DNA from: an uncultured Bacilli bacterium | GTDB taxonomy: Bacteria; Bacillota_I; Bacilli_A; RF39; UBA660 | Direction of reading: 5' to 3' | Length of the DNA stretch: 15,066 nt | Assembly: GCA_944364705.1 (NCBI GenBank) | Contig: CALVWH010000007.1 | Location: 1 to 15,066, forward strand | In this document: positions 6,797 to 14,043 of the stretch, in pieces | How positions within the stretch are numbered: position 1 is the first letter of the stretch | How the letters are laid out: each line of letters opens with the position of its first letter | The notes under the pieces: generated by a model | What the model was told of the DNA's origin: nothing | Seen by the model: the letters and a program-made list of their open reading frames with translations, nothing else | Databases searched by the model: none | Program-made: the position numbers and the translations under genes

Positions 6797-9059
6797 AGTC
6801 TGTATTTACACCTTTTATTTTAAGTTCTTGTGGACCATCATCATACCATTTTTTCTTTGGAGCTTTTTTAATATTCTTTTTCTCTAAGTCATAAAGAAGT
6901 TGACTAGCGATAAAGATCGAAGAATATACTCCAGAAACAAGTCCAAACAATAACGCTAAGTTAAAGTTTAAGATTTCTTTTGATCCGAAAAGAATTAAAC
7001 ATACGACAGGAATTAAAGTTGTTAACGTGGTAACAATACTTCTTCCTAAAGTTTCACGAATACTACAATTAATAATATCCTTTAATTGATCTTTATTTTT
7101 TATCTTTCCAGCGGCTTTTCGATTTTCACGAATTCGATCAAACGTAACAATCGTATCGTTAATGGAATATCCAACAATCGATAAAACTGCAGCAATAAAC
7201 ATACTTTCTACTTCTAATTTACAAAGACTAAATAAAATAACAATAAATAAAACATCATGTACTAAAGCAACAACTGCAGTAAAAGCATAATTAAAGCGGA
7301 ATCTTACGGAAACATATAAAATGATTCCGACAATCGATAATCCTAACGATAATAAAGCATTTTTAATCAGTTCTTTTTGAACAACGTTTGATACGACTCC
7401 AATATCCGTTTGAGCATTATATTTTTCCCCAAAATAAGCTTCAGTTTCTGTAACTTTGCTATCTTCTAAAACTTCATTAACTTTAATATAGATCGTATTT
7501 CCTGATTGATCCATCGATTGTTTCGTAAGATTTAATTCTTTTAAATCCTCATCGATACTGCTTGCTTCTAATGGTTTATCAACGTTAATCGTAATACTCG
7601 TACCACCTTTAAAATCAACACCTAAAGTTAATTTGTTTTTCCATAAAGAAATTGCACCAACAACAAGGAATACAAGGAAAAGTCCATAAACTACTTTTCG
7701 TATTTTAATAAAATCAATTTTTTGGAATGGATGAAGGGATTTTGGATCTTTATTGTAAGTACTAACAATTTGATTATTTTTTACACCAATAAAGAAGTAT
7801 AACCGTTCATCAAAATATCCAGTTTTTACGAAAAGTCCAAGAAGCCATCTTGATAAAGCAACCATAATAATCATGGTAACAAAAGTACTAATAATTAACA
7901 TAGTTGCAAAACCTTTTACACTACTTTCTCCAAAAATAAATAGAAGGAAAGCGGCAATTAATGTGGTTACGTTCGCATCAATAATACTTTTTAAAGATGT
8001 TTTATTTGCTTCTTTGTATGCCATAGAAAGTTTAGTTCCTTTATATAGTTCTTCTTTTAATCTAGAATAACTAATAACAACCGCATCAATAGCCATTCCG
8101 ATTCCAATAACTACAGCAGCAATTCCTGGTAACGTTAAAACTCCACCGACAAGCCAAAAAACAAATAAGGTAACAAAGGAATAAATCAAGATCGCAATTC
8201 CAGAAATCAAGCCAGCAAAACGATAGATTGCTATCATAAGTAAAATAATTAAAGCGACTCCTAAAATTCCTGCTTGATAGGTTTCGGTTAACGCATTTTC
8301 TCCAAACGATGCCGCAACGGTTTTACTTGAAATTTCTTCTAATTTTGTTGGTAAAGATCCAGAATTAATTAAATCTACTAAATTTCTTGCTTCTTCTTCC
8401 GTAAAATCTCCTTGGATGATAACATCACTAGAAAATCCTTGTAAAACACTAGCTACGGAAAGGCAGTTGGAAGAACTTAAACTACCACAAGTAGCTCCTT
8501 CCGTGGAAAAAGAATCTACACCTTCTTCGTAATCGAGCCAAATAACGATTCGATTATCGCTTTTTTGACTAATTTCTTTTGTCACTTGATAAAATTGATC
8601 TTTATCTTTAATGGATAAAGAAACGGCTGGATTTCCATATTCATCTTGCGCTAATTTTGCTCCTCCAGAATTTAATACATCGGCCGTCATTAATAGTTCG
8701 TCTTCGGTATTTCGAAACGTAAGTGATGCTGCCGAAGAAAGAAGGGTTCTGGCACTTTCTTTATCAGTCACCCCTGCAAGTTGAACTCTTATTTTATCAT
8801 CACCTTCGATGGTAATGACTGGTTCACTAACTCCTAGTCCATCAATACGTTTACTAAGGGTTTTATAAGTACTAGTAACCATATCACTAGTAACTTCAGA
8901 ACCGTCCATACTTTCAACTTTATATAAGACTTCAAAGCCTCCTTTTAAGTCTAATCCGAAGTTATAATCTTTTAGCATAGGAATTAATAGTGCAATTAAT
9001 CCTATGGTACAAATGATCATAAGACAAAGTCTAGTAAAGACTAATCTTCCTTTTTTCAT
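6795..9059 (-). CDS. secDF: Fused protein translocase subunit SecDF
   Basis: SecDF is an RND-type membrane protein that uses the proton gradient to pull proteins out after SecYEG/SecA translocation. The 754 residues equal a SecD-SecF fusion, as in Bacillus (about 740). SecD half: TM1 (about 9-28), LDLKGGFEVLYKV (36-48), periplasmic-type P1 domain (50-245), five TM segments (about 260-410) including GIGMAIDAVVISYSRLKEEL with the conserved membrane Asp near 325. SecF half starts about 447: TM, LGVDFKGGTSITI (479-491), small exported domain, then TM helices with SIVGYSINDTIVTFDRIREN (627-646, conserved Asp 635). The SD AGGAGG precedes ATG 9059. Residues 183-205 hold a Ser/Thr-rich segment with Cys191 and Cys199 on the exported side, which looks like a local insertion and could form a disulfide (inference). 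Confidence 0.96.
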   Translation of the reverse strand: MKKGRLVFTRLCLMIICTIGLIALLIPMLKDYNFGLDLKGGFEVLYKVESMDGSEVTSDMVTSTYKTLSKRIDGLGVSEPVITIEGDDKIRVQLAGVTDKESARTLLSSAASLTFRNTEDELLMTADVLNSGGAKLAQDEYGNPAVSLSIKDKDQFYQVTKEISQKSDNRIVIWLDYEEGVDSFSTEGATCGSLSSSNCLSVASVLQGFSSDVIIQGDFTEEEARNLVDLINSGSLPTKLEEISSKTVAASFGENALTETYQAGILGVALIILLMIAIYRFAGLISGIAILIYSFVTLFVFWLVGGVLTLPGIAAVVIGIGMAIDAVVISYSRLKEELYKGTKLSMAYKEANKTSLKSIIDANVTTLIAAFLLFIFGESSVKGFATMLIISTFVTMIIMVALSRWLLGLFVKTGYFDERLYFFIGVKNNQIVSTYNKDPKSLHPFQKIDFIKIRKVVYGLFLVFLVVGAISLWKNKLTLGVDFKGGTSITINVDKPLEASSIDEDLKELNLTKQSMDQSGNTIYIKVNEVLEDSKVTETEAYFGEKYNAQTDIGVVSNVVQKELIKNALLSLGLSIVGIILYVSVRFRFNYAFTAVVALVHDVLFIVILFSLCKLEVESMFIAAVLSIVGYSINDTIVTFDRIRENRKAAGKIKNKDQLKDIINCSIRETLGRSIVTTLTTLIPVVCLILFGSKEILNFNLALLFGLVSGVYSSIFIASQLLYDLEKKNIKKAPKKKWYDDGPQELKIKGVNTD

Positions 9060-9071
9060 GTAACATTCCTC

Positions 9072-9311
9072 CTAGTATTTTTGTTTCAAATAAGCATCTA
9101 CAACTTCAATGTTAATATTTAAAATATCGTTCACCAAATCAAATAAGGTTAAGTTTACTGATGTATTCCATTTTCCTCTACGTAAAGCTTCAAAAATATC
9201 TTCTTCTTTAATATAAGAATATCCTTCTTTTGAAAGTTCTTCTTTCCGAACGGTTAAAGCTGGAGTTAACCTACTATATAATTCTTCTAAAGATTTAAAA
9301 CTTACACTCAT
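9072..9311 (-). CDS. comN: ComN-like post-transcriptional regulator
   Basis: The 79-residue product matches the small ComN/YrzD family (post-transcriptional regulator, PF13797) in length, location and pattern: LEELYSRLTPALTVRKEEL at the N-terminus, the Tyr-x-x-Ile-x-Glu-Glu-Asp-Ile region, KWN, and LTLFDLVNDILNINIEVVDAY toward the end. In B. subtilis ComN promotes accumulation of comE mRNA and interacts with DivIVA. Here it lies between divergent spoVB and secDF, exactly as in Bacillus, which is the strongest support. SD AAGGAGG precedes the ATG at 9311, and the stop is 12 nt from the secDF start, so it is the first gene of the operon. Sequence similarity is modest by eye, so function is inferred mainly from family and synteny. 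Confidence 0.8.
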   Translation of the reverse strand: MSVSFKSLEELYSRLTPALTVRKEELSKEGYSYIKEEDIFEALRRGKWNTSVNLTLFDLVNDILNINIEVVDAYLKQKY

Positions 9312-9350
9312 ACATCCTCCTTAATATTTTAGGCAATGCTTACATACTAT

Positions 9351-9379
9351 ATTATATATTAATTTATTTTTTTTTTAAA
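9351..9379 (-). promoter_or_regulatory. Promoter of the comN-secDF-rel-dtd operon
   Basis: On the minus strand TTTAAA (9379-9374), a 17-nt A/T spacer, and a perfect TATAAT (9356-9351) precede comN by 40 nt. The facing spoVB promoter must lie in the same roughly 100 bp; TTTAGG, 16 nt, TATTAT on the plus strand (about 9328-9355) is only a weak candidate, overlapping this one. Confidence 0.6.
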
Positions 9380-9416
9380 GTTTTTTTGTTTATTTTTTTA
9401 GGAAAAGAGGGATTTT

Positions 9417-10751
9417 ATGAAAAGTAAGTTTCTAAAATCTACCATTATTTTTCTTCTTGGTGGGTTTCTCACAAAAATTTTAGGAATGCTGATTCGTATT
9501 TTGATGTCGAGGGAACTCAAAAGTACTGGAATGGGTCTTTATATGTTAGTTATGCCAACCTTTTCTTTGTTTATTTCACTTGCACAATTAGGTCTTCCTG
9601 TAGCAATTAGTAAATTGGTTGCAGAAGATCGATATAACAATAAAAATCTTGTGTTTTCGGTCATTCCCATTACCCTTCTTTTTAATGTACTTCTTTTTCT
9701 TGTCTTATTTTTTCTTAGTCCATTTTTAAGTACGTATTTTCTTCATGATGAACGTTGTAATCTTGCTTTATTTTCTATTGGTTTTGTTCTTCCTTTTATT
9801 TCTATCTCTAGTATTTTAAGAGGTTATTTTTTTGGAAAAGAGAGAATGTTTCCTCATGTTCTTAGTAATGTGATTGAAGATTTAGTAAGATTTTTATTGT
9901 TATTAAAAGGAATTCCTTTTTTTATGAATTATGGGATAGAATATGCGGTTGCGTTTACGATTTTAGTCAATCTTGCTAGTGAACTTACGTCCATTCTTGT
10001 GTTATTTTTCTTTTTACCGAAAAATTTTCATTTAAAAAAAGAGGATTTTAAGCCTCAAAAAAAAGTGATTAAAAATGTTTTTTCGATTACGATTCCAACA
10101 ACAGGAAGTCGAATTATTGGAAGTATCGGTTATTTTTTAGAGCCGATTATTTTAACGAACGTTCTTTTAAAGTGTGGGTATTCCAATGATTTTATTGTCA
10201 CAGAGTATGGAATTTTAAATGGTTATGTAATGCCTCTTCTTTTGTTACCATCTTTTTTCACTCTAGCCATTAGTCAAGCTCTTCTTCCGATTGTCAGTAA
10301 ACATCACTCGAAAGGAAATTATACTTATGCAAAAAGAAAAATTAAAGAAGGTATGTTGATTTCTTTACTCATTGGCATTCCTATGACATTAATTTTTATT
10401 TTTTATCCAGAGTTTCCACTTTCGATTATTTATCATACGACGGAAGGGGGTTCTTATATGAAAATTTTAGCTCCTCTTTGTTTGTTTCATTATGTTCAAG
10501 CAATTTTATCTAGTTCTCTACAAGCGATGGGAAAGGCGAAAGTTTCGATGCGAGGAACTCTTTATGCAGCGATTTTAAGAACTATTTGTTTATTTCTTTT
10601 TTCGTTTCTTTTTCCAGGATTATATGGTCTTATTTTAGCAACCGGTGTCAATATTGTGTTTGTTACGTTATATGATGGACTTTATACGTTTCATTTTTTG
10701 AAAGAAAAAAATAGGGTTTCCCCTATCGATCCGCTTTGGATGATGCTTTGA
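9417..10751 (+). CDS. spoVB: SpoVB-like oligosaccharide/lipid flippase (MOP superfamily)
   Basis: The 444 residues contain about 12 hydrophobic segments throughout. The N-terminus has the SpoVB/MurJ-type pattern: FLTKILGMLIRILMSREL, then GLYMLVMPTFSLFISLAQLG and LPVAISKLVAE, where the first helices meet conserved Gly and Pro. The middle carries SRIIGSIGYFLEPIIL and the later helices LLPSFFTLAISQALLPIVS. Family members flip lipid-linked cell-wall or polysaccharide precursors; SpoVB itself acts in spore cortex synthesis. The length is shorter than the 14-TM SpoVB of Bacillus (about 518), and sporulation cannot be judged from this window, so a vegetative wall-precursor role is as likely. Divergent placement beside comN supports the orthology. 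SD AGAGGG precedes the ATG. No clear terminator is visible between its TGA and the convergent vanZ-like gene. Confidence 0.88.
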   Translation: MKSKFLKSTIIFLLGGFLTKILGMLIRILMSRELKSTGMGLYMLVMPTFSLFISLAQLGLPVAISKLVAEDRYNNKNLVFSVIPITLLFNVLLFLVLFFLSPFLSTYFLHDERCNLALFSIGFVLPFISISSILRGYFFGKERMFPHVLSNVIEDLVRFLLLLKGIPFFMNYGIEYAVAFTILVNLASELTSILVLFFFLPKNFHLKKEDFKPQKKVIKNVFSITIPTTGSRIIGSIGYFLEPIILTNVLLKCGYSNDFIVTEYGILNGYVMPLLLLPSFFTLAISQALLPIVSKHHSKGNYTYAKRKIKEGMLISLLIGIPMTLIFIFYPEFPLSIIYHTTEGGSYMKILAPLCLFHYVQAILSSSLQAMGKAKVSMRGTLYAAILRTICLFLFSFLFPGLYGLILATGVNIVFVTLYDGLYTFHFLKEKNRVSPIDPLWMML

Positions 10752-10798
10752 AAAAACACCACAATAAAAAATAAAGTGCAAAAATTAAAAAAATCATA

Positions 10799-11212
10799 TT
10801 ATCCTCCCACAATCATTTTCTTATGTTTCTTTGTCGTTTTTTGATAAAAAAGAAGAGCTAAAAGGATTCCCATGGAATCAATGATGACATCATATCCCCT
10901 ACCGCTTCTTCCTGGTATTAGTTTTTGAAAGGTTTCATCAACAACCGCAAAGGTTAACATATTTAGAAAGGTAAGGGTTAAAACATGGAAGTTATTTTTC
11001 ATAAATTCTTGCAAAACTTTTGTAAAAAGGTAGGCTAATACAAAATATTCCAATACGTGTGCACATTTGCGTGCAATGTGATTGACAATTTCTAAGGGAA
11101 TGGGATAAGAAAAAAAGGAAAGCCATTCTTTGGTTCTTAAGGAAGACATGGAGTCTGCGGATAAGAGTGCTATGCAAAATCCCCAAACAAGAAAAAGAAA
11201 CAGTTTTTTCAT
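10799..11212 (-). CDS. VanZ-like family membrane protein
   Basis: A small membrane protein (137 residues from the preferred start) with four hydrophobic segments. It has two VanZ-family signatures: RKCAHVLEYFVLAYL in the second helix region and DETFQKLIPGRSGRGYDVIIDSMG before the last helix. VanZ confers low-level teicoplanin resistance in Tn1546, but most chromosomal VanZ-like proteins have unknown roles. I prefer the ATG at 11212 (MKKLFLF, basic then hydrophobic) because GGTGA lies 5 nt upstream; the ATG at 11224 has no SD. It has its own promoter and is convergent with spoVB. Nothing nearby suggests a resistance cluster. Confidence 0.88.
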   Translation of the reverse strand: MKKLFLFLVWGFCIALLSADSMSSLRTKEWLSFFSYPIPLEIVNHIARKCAHVLEYFVLAYLFTKVLQEFMKNNFHVLTLTFLNMLTFAVVDETFQKLIPGRSGRGYDVIIDSMGILLALLFYQKTTKKHKKMIVGG

Positions 11213-11257
11213 AAATCTCACCATTTTATCTTGAACAACTTTGGTTGCTTTATGCGT

Positions 11258-11286
11258 ACTATATATGTTTTTTATAAAAAAAACAA
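11258..11286 (-). promoter_or_regulatory. Promoter of the VanZ-like gene
   Basis: On the minus strand TTGTTT (11286-11281), a 17-nt spacer, and TATAGT (11263-11258) lie about 45 nt upstream of the chosen start codon. Confidence 0.55.
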
Positions 11287-11304
11287 ATGACGATTTCTAA
11301 TTTT

Positions 11305-11344
11305 TGGTAAAAAAAAAGAAACCAATTTTTGTTTTTTGGTTTCC
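11305..11344 (-). terminator. Terminator of cysS (possibly bidirectional)
   Basis: The stem GAAACCAA (11318-11325) / TTGGTTTC (11336-11343) with a 10-nt A/T loop is flanked by an A-run on the left and a T-run on the right. On the minus strand it gives a hairpin followed by nine T residues, 6 nt after the cysS stop. Confidence 0.88.
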
Positions 11345-11349
11345 TTTTT

Positions 11350-12735
11350 TTATATTTTTTCGTAGAAGGTTCCTTCTCTTGTATCTTTTAACAAAATTCC
11401 TTTTTTTAATAATTCTTCTCTAATTTCGTCTGCTTTTGTGAAATCTTTTTGTTTTTTTGCTTCGCTTCTTTCTTCAATTTTTTGTAAAATCCAATGTTCA
11501 TCTTCAAGATCTACTTTTTCTTTTTCGAAAAGGTTTAAGCTAAGTACTTGATCCATTTTTTCTATATAGTGTTTTTTTGTTTGATCGGATACGTTTGCTT
11601 TTAATAAATCATATAAGGTTGAAAGTGCTAAGGAAGTATTTAGATCATCTGCTAAAGCTTCTTTAAATTTTTGGAAATAGGTTTCTCCTTCTGGTTGAAT
11701 TTCTCCTTCTTCTTTTAAGGTTGATATTTTATGTTTTAGTTTTTTATAAGCATTTTCTGCATTTGCAAGGGCATCGTAACTAAACACTAAAACTTTACGG
11801 TAATGGGAGTTTAAACACATAAAGCGGTAAGCTAATGGTTGAAATCCTTTTTCTTCTAATAAAGATAAGGTTAAAAAATCTCCTTTGGATTTGCTCATTT
11901 TTCCTTCTTTATCGTTTAAGTATTCTCCATGAACCCAATAGGAGCACCAAGGGTGTCCTAGGTAGGATTCGGACTGAGCAATTTCATTGGTATGGTGTGG
12001 AAAGATATTATCGATTCCACCACAATGAATATCTAAATATTCTCCTAAGTATTTCATACTAATTCCGGAACATTCGATATGCCATCCAGGGTATCCATAT
12101 CCCCATGGGCTATCCCATTTTAGTTCTTGATCTTCGAATTTTGATTTGGTAAACCACAATACGAAATCTGCCTGATTTTTTTTGTTTTGATCTTCTTCTA
12201 CACCTTCTCTTACACCAACAACCATATCATCGATTTTATGATTGGTAAGTTTATAATAATCGTCTACTTTTGATGTATCAAAGTATACGTTTCCACCAGA
12301 TTGATAAGCAAATCCTTTTTCTAGTAATGTTTGAATAATATGAATATATTCTTTGATGTTATCGGTTGCTTTGGATACGATTTCTGGCCAATGTATGTTT
12401 AGTTTTTCGCAGTCTTTTTGAAATGCTTTTGTATAAAATTCGGCTAAATCTAATACGGATTTTTTTTCTTTTTTTGCTCCTTTTAGCATTTTGTCTTCTC
12501 CACTATCCGAATCGCTTGTTAAATGTCCAACGTCGGTAATGTTCATACATCTTTTTACGGAATATCCAAGAAGGTTTAACGTTTTTTCTAAGATATCTTC
12601 AAAAATATAGGTTCTAAGATTTCCTATATGTGCATAGTTATATACCGTAGGACCACAGGTATACATTTTTACAGTATTTTCTTCTCTTGGTTTAAAGTTT
12701 TCTATTTTATGTGTTAATGTATTATAGATTTTCAT
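11350..12735 (-). CDS. cysS: Cysteinyl-tRNA synthetase
   Basis: This class I synthetase charges tRNA-Cys with cysteine. The 461 residues match the family. CGPTVYNYAHIGNLRTY contains the zinc ligand C27 and the HIGH-type motif HIGN (37-40). WHIECSG (C222) and IFPHHTNEIAQSE (H247, E251) complete the zinc site that selects cysteine. KMSKSKGDF (279-287) is the KMSKS loop. The C-terminal helical anticodon-binding region ends with a DALA-like KADEIREELLKKGI segment. SD AGAGGTG sits close to the ATG at 12735. In many Bacillota cysS is followed by mrnC and rlmB; here it is alone, with its own extended -10 promoter and terminator. Confidence 0.97.
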   Translation of the reverse strand: MKIYNTLTHKIENFKPREENTVKMYTCGPTVYNYAHIGNLRTYIFEDILEKTLNLLGYSVKRCMNITDVGHLTSDSDSGEDKMLKGAKKEKKSVLDLAEFYTKAFQKDCEKLNIHWPEIVSKATDNIKEYIHIIQTLLEKGFAYQSGGNVYFDTSKVDDYYKLTNHKIDDMVVGVREGVEEDQNKKNQADFVLWFTKSKFEDQELKWDSPWGYGYPGWHIECSGISMKYLGEYLDIHCGGIDNIFPHHTNEIAQSESYLGHPWCSYWVHGEYLNDKEGKMSKSKGDFLTLSLLEEKGFQPLAYRFMCLNSHYRKVLVFSYDALANAENAYKKLKHKISTLKEEGEIQPEGETYFQKFKEALADDLNTSLALSTLYDLLKANVSDQTKKHYIEKMDQVLSLNLFEKEKVDLEDEHWILQKIEERSEAKKQKDFTKADEIREELLKKGILLKDTREGTFYEKI

Positions 12736-12753
12736 ATTACACCTCTTATTAAT

Positions 12754-12762
12754 AGTATAGCA
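12754..12762 (-). promoter_or_regulatory. Extended -10 promoter of cysS
   Basis: On the minus strand TGC followed directly by TATACT (12762-12754) is an extended -10 element about 20 nt upstream of the cysS start. The -35 match is poor, as is common for extended -10 promoters. It gives a short leader without room for a T-box. Confidence 0.5.
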
Positions 12763-12819
12763 TAATTCCTTAATTTGTTATAGATTTTTAGTTTTTTTTA
12801 TAAATTTATAAATAGGTTA

Positions 12820-12848
12820 TTGCATATTTTTTAAGAATATGGTATTAT
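12820..12848 (+). promoter_or_regulatory. Promoter of the tRNA pair
   Basis: TTGCAT (12820-12825), a 17-nt spacer, and TATTAT (12843-12848) lie 21 nt upstream of the first tRNA. Confidence 0.7.
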
Positions 12849-12869
12849 ATAGAAGCAGAAGCAGTTAAT

Positions 12870-12946
12870 GGACCTTTAGCTCAGTTGGTTAGAGCATCCG
12901 GCTCATAACCGGGCGGTCGCAGGTTCGAGTCCTTCAAGGTCCACCA
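12870..12946 (+). tRNA. tRNA with anticodon CAT, probably tRNA-Ile2 (lysidine type)
   Basis: A full cloverleaf of 77 nt with encoded CCA. The acceptor GGACCTT/AAGGTCC is perfect. The anticodon stem TCCGG/CCGGG (one U-G pair) has loop CTCATAA, giving anticodon CAT. It lacks the initiator's mismatched 1-72 pair. The acceptor and D-arm (GGACCTTTAGCTCAGTTGG) resemble, from memory, Bacillota tRNA-Ile2, whose CAT is modified to lysidine to read ATA, more than elongator tRNA-Met. One oddity: T-stem GCAGG/CCTTC has a C-U mismatch at 50-64, where relatives have a pair. Confidence 0.9.
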
Positions 12947-12952
12947 CAAAAC

Positions 12953-13037
12953 GCGAGTGTGGCGAAATTGGCAGACGCACTAGACTTAGGATCTAGCGCC
13001 TTACGGCATGGGGGTTCAAGTCCCTTCACTCGCACCA
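12953..13037 (+). tRNA. tRNA-Leu, anticodon TAG
   Basis: An 85-nt class II tRNA with perfect acceptor GCGAGTG/CACTCGC, anticodon stem CTAGA/TCTAG and loop CTTAGGA (anticodon TAG, reading CTN). It has a variable region of about 13 nt, T-loop TTCAAGT and encoded CCA. It is 6 nt behind the previous tRNA and shares its promoter. Confidence 0.97.
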
Positions 13038-13068
13038 CTTAAAAATCTGTTTGAACTTTTTCGAACTT
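13032..13068 (+). repeat. Imperfect direct repeat, copy 1 (tRNA-Leu 3' end and downstream)
   Basis: Begins with GCACCACTT, including the last bases of tRNA-Leu, then AAAAATCTGTTTGAACTTTTT. It aligns with 13905-13940 at roughly 80 percent identity by eye with one or two gaps. Confidence 0.55.
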
Positions 13069-13078
13069 AATATACATT

Positions 13079-13107
13079 AATACCAGTTATGATACTGGTA
13101 TTTTTTA
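13079..13107 (+). terminator. Terminator of the tRNA operon
   Basis: The stem AATACCAGT (13079-13087) / ACTGGTATT (13094-13102) has loop TATGAT and is followed by a T-run (TTTTTTATAT). It lies about 40 nt after the tRNA-Leu CCA. Confidence 0.9.
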
Positions 13108-13181
13108 TATCAACAGGTTATTTTATCACATGTGCCAAAATACCTAGGGGGTTAAATATTTTATCAAAACAAAATATTTGA

Positions 13182-13187
13182 TATAAT
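13182..13187 (+). promoter_or_regulatory. -10 element (TATAAT) of the HD-domain gene
   Basis: A perfect TATAAT puts transcription start near 13194. An ATG at 13192 would then lie at or before the 5' end, so translation should start at ATG 13204, preceded by GGTGA within a leader of about 10 nt. No good -35 is seen (TTTATC at 16 nt). Confidence 0.5.
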
Positions 13188-13203
13188 TGTTATGGTGATT
13201 TTT

Positions 13204-13872
13204 ATGAATTTGTACAATAAGATATTAAAAAATGATGAATATTTAAAGATAGTAGAAAAAATAGAAAACACAAAATTTATTACAGATGGAAAATGGGATT
13301 GGGAACATGGCCTAGGTCATTATAAAAGAGTTGCAACTTATGTTAATGAAATTTTAACTCAATTAAATGCAGACAAAAGAACTATTGAGTTAGGAATGGT
13401 TTCTGCATTATTGCATGATATTGGATTGAGTAAAGGAGATAAAATAGATCACGCAATTGAAAGTAGTAAAATGTTCAGTAAATTTATTGATAAAAATGAT
13501 ATAACAGAGAAAGAATTGGAAATTTTAAAACAAGCAATTTATGATCACTCAAAAGGCAATAATATAAAATCATTGGTTGGCCTATCGTTAGTATTAGCTG
13601 ATAAATTAGATGTAACTTATCATAGAACTATAAATTCTAGTATTCAAGATAAAATTAATAAGGAAATTCAAAAAATAAAGAAAGTTAATATTCGAATAAA
13701 TGACAAAAATTTAGTTGTAAATTATGTAACAGATAACAGCTTTGATGTGAATATATTAGCAAACTGGAAAAAAGCAATTACGATTCCAGCAAAAGTGGCT
13801 AAATATTTAAATAAAGCGTTCATATTTTTAATCAACGAGGAAGAAATTAAATATAATAATATAATTATATGA
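13204..13872 (+). CDS. HD-domain metal-dependent phosphohydrolase
   Basis: A soluble 222-residue protein. HD-superfamily ligands are in order: HGLGHYKRV (H35/H39), ALLHDIGLSKGD (H71-D72), a further His at 83 and in AIYDHSKGNN (H115), and LVLADKLDVTYH (D133). This arrangement, with several histidines between HD and the last Asp, suggests a di-metal phosphohydrolase or phosphodiesterase acting on a nucleotide or small phosphorylated ligand; the substrate cannot be read. Residues 145-222 form a beta-rich C-terminal part I do not recognise (VNIRINDKNLVVNYVTDNSF). I chose ATG 13204 because GGTGA lies 5 nt upstream and the -10 element excludes ATG 13192. It stands alone between two tRNA-tail/terminator modules, a common landing zone for acquired genes, so recent transfer is plausible. 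Confidence 0.85.
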   Translation: MNLYNKILKNDEYLKIVEKIENTKFITDGKWDWEHGLGHYKRVATYVNEILTQLNADKRTIELGMVSALLHDIGLSKGDKIDHAIESSKMFSKFIDKNDITEKELEILKQAIYDHSKGNNIKSLVGLSLVLADKLDVTYHRTINSSIQDKINKEIQKIKKVNIRINDKNLVVNYVTDNSFDVNILANWKKAITIPAKVAKYLNKAFIFLINEEEIKYNNIII

Positions 13873-13904
13873 TTATTTATAAGTTGTAAATAACTTCCTC
13901 AAAA

Positions 13905-13940
13905 GCACCACTTTAGAAATTTGTTCTAACTTTTGAAACA
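13905..13940 (+). repeat. Imperfect direct repeat, copy 2, possible vestigial tRNA tail
   Basis: GCACCACTT is identical to copy 1. TAGAAATTTGTTCTAACTTTT follows copy 1 with a few substitutions. The sequence before it (CTTCCTC) loosely recalls the tRNA-Leu 3' strand CTTCACTC, but no complete tRNA can be folded here. Like copy 1 it is followed by a hairpin terminator. Confidence 0.5.
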
Positions 13941-13968
13941 AATCAGTCTATCATAGATTGATTTTTTT
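13941..13968 (+). terminator. Terminator downstream of the HD-domain gene
   Basis: The stem AATCAGTCTA (13941-13950) / TAGATTGATT (13954-13963), with one G-U pair and loop TCA, runs into a T7 tract. Confidence 0.88.
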
Positions 13969-13987
13969 GTAAAATCCATAAGATCTA

Positions 13988-14016
13988 TTGATACCTTTAT
14001 CCCCTTTTGATATAAT
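13988..14016 (+). promoter_or_regulatory. Near-consensus sigma-A promoter of the kinase-like gene
   Basis: TTGATA (13988-13993), a 17-nt spacer, and TATAAT (14011-14016) form the best promoter in the window, 27 nt upstream of the start codon. Confidence 0.75.
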
Positions 14017-14043
14017 ATTCTTAATTTTTTTTAAGGAGATCTT

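Noticed and set aside
7873..8070. Antisense or out-of-frame ORFs inside secDF, rel, cysS, the AI-2E gene and vanZ (7873-8070, 5221-5424, 11835-12062, 3848-4057, 10992-11186)
   Set aside because: All lie within strongly supported genes and show no motifs or translation signals.
12763..12869. T-box riboswitch upstream of cysS
   Set aside because: The extended -10 leaves only about 12 nt of leader, and no specifier stem or T-box sequence is visible.
13038..13905. Complete integrative element with integrase at tRNA-Leu
   Set aside because: No integrase or recombinase gene is present. The repeats are imperfect and share only the last few bases of the tRNA.
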